Assembly: GCF_934772795.1 (NCBI RefSeq)
Contig: NZ_CAKVMR010000012.1
Span: 1 to 43,597 of the forward strand
DNA from: an uncultured Holdemanella sp.
GTDB lineage: Bacteria; Bacillota_I; Bacilli_A; Erysipelotrichales; Erysipelotrichaceae
Length of the DNA: 43,597 nt
Direction: 5' to 3'
Position numbers and translations under genes: made by a program. A model generated the notes under the pieces. It was not told the origin of the DNA. It saw only the letters and a list, made by a program, of their open reading frames with translations, and searched no databases. Shown here piece by piece: positions 40,669 to 43,597 of this stretch. Position 1 is the stretch's first letter, and each line of letters opens with the position of its first letter.

Positions 40669-40696
40669 ACTGGGGTGAACGATCATTCCAGTTTTT
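40667..40696 (+). terminator. Terminator hairpin (attenuator) before the ankyrin/EF-G-like operon
   Basis: AAACTGGGGTGA (40667-40678) pairs with TCATTCCAGTTT (40683-40694, two G-U pairs) around ACGA, followed by TT and C; T-run is five long counting the stem end. No promoter is seen between it and the next gene at 40738. Confidence 0.75.
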
Positions 40697-40737
40697 CTGT
40701 GATTTCAAGAGCAATAATGATGAGGAGGATGATTGAA

Positions 40738-41409
40738 ATGGATCAGAATTTTAATAAGGTATTTTGGGATGCATGTGCAAATGGAGATTTCCCAATGGTT
40801 TGTTCTCAAATCAAAGCAGGAGCGGATGTAAACTATCAGAATGGTGATGGACGTACTGCATTGATGCGTGCAAGTAAACGTGATCGTAAAGATGTTGTTC
40901 AGGTTTTACTTGATAATGGGGCAGATGTGAATATTTCAGATAATAAAGGGAAAACAGCTTTAATGACAGCTGCAAAAAAAGGCAATAAAACAATCTTAAA
41001 GGCTTTGATTGACGCAGGTGCAGATGTAAATGCCAAAGATGACAGAGGACGTACAGCTTTAATGCGTGCTTGCTTATTAGGACAAGATCGTTGTGTTGAA
41101 GTATTATTAGATGCTGGGGCAAAAATCAATGATCAAGATGAAGTAGGTCGTAGTGCTTTAATGGAAGCTTGTATTGCGTTTAAACGTGACACAATTCACT
41201 TATTGCTTGAAAGAAACGCAGATGTAAACTTATTTGATAATAATGGTGTAACTGCATTGATGCGTGCAGCTTATGGAGGATATCCAAGCTTAGTAGAAAA
41301 ATTATTGGCATATGGTGCTGATAAAGATATGACGGATAAACAAGGTCGCGTTGCATTAGATTATGTTCGTGAACACTGTAGAGCTCAATTAGAGCCGATC
41401 TTAAGATGA
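40738..41409 (+). CDS. Ankyrin-repeat protein
   Basis: 223 residues from ATG 40738, with GAGGAGGA (40722-40729) 8 nt upstream; the longer GTG frame from 40675 starts in the terminator stem. Seven ankyrin units: an N-cap (5-35), five full 33-residue repeats beginning at GDGRTALMRA, NKGKTALMTA, DRGRTALMRA, EVGRSALMEA and NNGVTALMRA, and a C-cap. The TALM core replaces the common TPLH. No signal peptide. It is a binding scaffold; its partner is unknown but may be the EF-G-like protein encoded 10 nt downstream. Confidence 0.95.
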   Translation: MDQNFNKVFWDACANGDFPMVCSQIKAGADVNYQNGDGRTALMRASKRDRKDVVQVLLDNGADVNISDNKGKTALMTAAKKGNKTILKALIDAGADVNAKDDRGRTALMRACLLGQDRCVEVLLDAGAKINDQDEVGRSALMEACIAFKRDTIHLLLERNADVNLFDNNGVTALMRAAYGGYPSLVEKLLAYGADKDMTDKQGRVALDYVREHCRAQLEPILR

Positions 41410-41419
41410 GGTTAAGCGT

Positions 41420-43492
41420 ATGAGAGATTATCAGAGTTTTGAAGTACGTAACGTAAGTGTAATCGGACATAGTGGAGCTGGAAAAACAAGTGTTCTAGAA
41501 GCTATGTTGTATTATACAAAGGCAACAGATCGTTTTGGTAAAACGACAGAAGGAAGTTCAATGATCGATTTCGATACGGAAGAAATTCGTCGTGGACTAT
41601 CTGTTTATTCAACAATCGTTCCAATTGAATGGGAAGATAGTAAAATCAATTTCATCGACACACCAGGTTACTTAGACTTTGTTGGTGAAAAACAAGGTGG
41701 TTTTTCGGTAGGTGATTCAAGTTTGATTGTCGTGAATGCCAAAGAACCTTTACAATCAGGAACTAAATTGGCTTATAAACAAGCCGTTGCTGAAAAGAAA
41801 CCTACAATCTTCTTCATCAATAAGTTAGATGAAGAACACACAAGCTTTGATGCAAGCTATCAAGCATTGCGTGAAGAATTTGGTAAGAGCGTTATTCCAT
41901 TTGAAATGCCAATTGTTGAAGATGGAAAAATCATTGGATCTGTCAATATCATCAAAAATAAAGCTTGGTATTATAGTCCAGAATTAGCGGATAAACCTTG
42001 TCCAGTACCTGAATCTATGCAAGAAGAAGTAGCTCTTTATAAAGATCAGATTGCCGAAGCTGTAGCGATGGGTGATGATGAATTAATGGAAAAATTCTTC
42101 TCTGGTGAAGAATTTAGTGATGCAGAATTAAAACGTGGTGTGCGTATTGGTGTACGTAATGGAGAAATTTGTCCAGTATATTCTGGTAGTGCAGTCAATT
42201 CAATTGGTATTCAACGTTTGATGGATTTAATTGTTGATTATTTCCCAACATATTCAGAAAGAGGTATGTACACAGCTACAACTCCAAATGGTGTTAAAGT
42301 TGAATTGTTGACAAGTGAAACAGAAGTCTTAACAGCCCAAGTATTTAAAACAATCGTAGACCCATTTGTAGGAAGAATCAGTTATGTCAAAGTATTGAGT
42401 GGTGTACTTGCAGCGGATAGTACAGTTGTGAATGCCAATAATGGTAAACCAGAAAAGATCAGTCAAATCTATATCGTTAAAGGTAAACACCAGACAGCGG
42501 CTGGTAAATTATTTACAGGTGATATTGGTGCTTTAGTAAAATTACAAAATACAAAGACAAATGACACTTTATGCGATAAAGGTAAATTGTTGATGGCCGA
42601 TCCAATCGTATTCGATACTCCAATGTATGGACAGGCTGTTGTTCCTAAGACTAAAAATGATGAGGATCGTTTATCAAATGGACTTGCTCGTTTACAGGAA
42701 GAAGATCCAACATTTAAAGTTGTAAACAATCCAGAAACAAAAGAAACAGTGATCTATGGTATTGGTGATCAGCACTTGGATGTGATCGTGAATAAATTGA
42801 ATTCTAAGTTTAAAGCGGAAGTTGTATTAAGTGATCCAAAAATCACATATCGTGAAACAATCACAAAGACAGCTGTTGGTGAAGGTCGTCATAAGAAACA
42901 ATCAGGTGGACATGGCCAATTTGGACATGTATTTGTTGAATTCAGCCCAAATCCTGATGAAGAAGAAATGGTATTCGCAGAAAAGGTATTTGGTGGAGCT
43001 GTTCCTAAACAATACTTCCCAGCTGTAGAAACTGGACTTCGTGAATGCTGCCAAAAAGGTCCTTTAGCCGGATATAAGATGGTAAATGTGAAGACAACAT
43101 TATTAGATGGTAAATATCATGATGTTGACTCAAGTGAAATGGCATTTAAGATGGCGGCTCACTTAGCTTATAAAGATGCGATGACAAAAGTTCGTCCAAT
43201 CTTATTAGAACCAATCATGAATGTTAAGATTCGTGTACCAGATGAATTTACAGGTGCTGTCATTGGTGATTTGAACAAGCGTAGAGGTTCAATCATGGGT
43301 ATGACTCCAGTGGATTCAGATCAAGAAATCGATGCACAAGTTCCAATGGCAAATATGTCTAGATATTGTGTTGAATTAAGAAGTATGACAACAGGTTTAG
43401 GTACTTATACAATGGAAATGGACCGTTATGATCCAGTGCCAGAACCTTATGCTTCAAGAGTGATTGAAGATAGTAAGAAAGACAAAGAATAG
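41420..43492 (+). CDS. EF-G-like translational GTPase (second EF-G type)
   Basis: 690 residues; GAGG lies 8 nt before ATG 41420. All EF-G domains are present: G domain with GHSGAGKTS (16-24), NKLD (134-137); domain II; domain III; domain IV with GGHGQFGHVFVEF and the tip segment YHDVDSSEMAF; domain V with GAVIGDLNKRRGSIMGM. It differs from main EF-G at two key places: the switch I reads RRGLS instead of RGIT, and the G3 motif reads DTPGYLDF, with tyrosine (Y84) for the catalytic histidine of DTPGH. It matches the EF-G-like paralogue group rather than the housekeeping factor or TetM. Likely a ribosome-bound factor used in special conditions; that is inference. Ends in a terminator. Confidence 0.9.
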   Translation: MRDYQSFEVRNVSVIGHSGAGKTSVLEAMLYYTKATDRFGKTTEGSSMIDFDTEEIRRGLSVYSTIVPIEWEDSKINFIDTPGYLDFVGEKQGGFSVGDSSLIVVNAKEPLQSGTKLAYKQAVAEKKPTIFFINKLDEEHTSFDASYQALREEFGKSVIPFEMPIVEDGKIIGSVNIIKNKAWYYSPELADKPCPVPESMQEEVALYKDQIAEAVAMGDDELMEKFFSGEEFSDAELKRGVRIGVRNGEICPVYSGSAVNSIGIQRLMDLIVDYFPTYSERGMYTATTPNGVKVELLTSETEVLTAQVFKTIVDPFVGRISYVKVLSGVLAADSTVVNANNGKPEKISQIYIVKGKHQTAAGKLFTGDIGALVKLQNTKTNDTLCDKGKLLMADPIVFDTPMYGQAVVPKTKNDEDRLSNGLARLQEEDPTFKVVNNPETKETVIYGIGDQHLDVIVNKLNSKFKAEVVLSDPKITYRETITKTAVGEGRHKKQSGGHGQFGHVFVEFSPNPDEEEMVFAEKVFGGAVPKQYFPAVETGLRECCQKGPLAGYKMVNVKTTLLDGKYHDVDSSEMAFKMAAHLAYKDAMTKVRPILLEPIMNVKIRVPDEFTGAVIGDLNKRRGSIMGMTPVDSDQEIDAQVPMANMSRYCVELRSMTTGLGTYTMEMDRYDPVPEPYASRVIEDSKKDKE

Positions 43493-43502
43493 GACATAGA
43501 GA

Positions 43503-43531
43503 AAAGGCAACGAGAAATCGTTGTCTTTTTG
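43503..43531 (+). terminator. Intrinsic terminator of the ankyrin/EF-G-like operon
   Basis: AAAGGCAACGA (43503-43513) pairs with TCGTTGTCTTT (43518-43528, one mismatch) around GAAA, followed by T. Confidence 0.88.
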
Positions 43532-43553
43532 TACGACAGGCAGTCGTGCTTAT

Positions 43554-43590
43554 AGTTGATAATCCAAATCAGTGATTATCAACTGTTTTA
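43554..43590 (+). terminator. Second terminator-like hairpin at the right edge
   Basis: AGTTGATAATC (43554-43564) pairs perfectly with GATTATCAACT (43574-43584), followed by GTTTTATTTT. A small hairpin (GTACGAC with GTCGTGC, 43531-43549) stands between it and the first terminator. No gene is visible here; it could belong to a short RNA or be a backup terminator. Confidence 0.6.
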
Positions 43591-43597
43591 TTTTAGA

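Overview
This is an AT-rich chromosomal segment of a low-GC Gram-positive bacterium (Bacillota). Gene order and family make-up fit an anaerobic gut- or oral-type lineage, most likely Erysipelotrichia: a DUF3196-like gene before tig, glgC-glgD-glgA with GlgD, a group B-like [FeFe] hydrogenase, a superoxide reductase, and the cysS-mrnC-rlmB-(sigma)-rpmG-secE-nusG cluster. The taxonomic call is inference. I see no rRNA, tRNA, tmRNA, CRISPR array, IS element or prophage.

Layout. 1-6.8 kb is accessory: the start of a GNAT-like gene running off the left edge, a two-gene module of unknown function (secreted protein plus small partner) bracketed by two copies of a ~95 bp element, a large primase-helicase-PLD protein of the kind assigned to TOTE conflict systems, a repeat protein without a signal peptide, and a MATE transporter. 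6.8-11.9 kb is protein quality control and ribosome assembly (DUF3196-like, tig, lon, ysxC). 11.9-22.6 kb is mixed: an orphan RelB/DinJ antitoxin, a YitT membrane protein, nadE and an [FeFe] hydrogenase on the minus strand, a HAD phosphatase, two RluA-type pseudouridine synthases, a CPA2 antiporter, a prepilin-peptidase-like protein, superoxide reductase and a ClC channel. 22.7-31.8 kb is carbon storage and central metabolism (glgCDA, DUF523, ptsH, phosphohexomutase, aminotransferase with an Lrp regulator, gap). 31.9-38 kb holds two small unknown genes and the translation/secretion cluster (cysS to nusG, HAD-IIA, secG). 38-43.5 kb holds rnr, a VOC protein, and an ankyrin plus EF-G-like operon preceded by a short leader ORF and a terminator hairpin.

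How the genes work together. The glg genes make ADP-glucose and glycogen; the mutase supplies glucose-1-phosphate, HPr drives PTS sugar uptake, and GAPDH carries the glycolytic flux. Hydrogenase and superoxide reductase fit an anaerobe. Almost every transcription unit ends in a clear intrinsic terminator, often overlapping the stop codon. In at least two places (nadE, clc) the next promoter has its -35 box inside the upstream terminator hairpin, and clc appears to be leaderless.

Most interesting: (1) the leader ORF/terminator in front of the ankyrin/EF-G-like operon, which looks like ribosome-controlled attenuation; (2) the duplicated element around the unknown secreted-protein module, whose second copy ends in a terminator just before the primase-helicase gene; (3) promoter-in-terminator and leaderless arrangements. 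Gaps above 300 bases: only 51-436, described below. Promoter calls rest on reading -35/-10 boxes by eye and are predictions.
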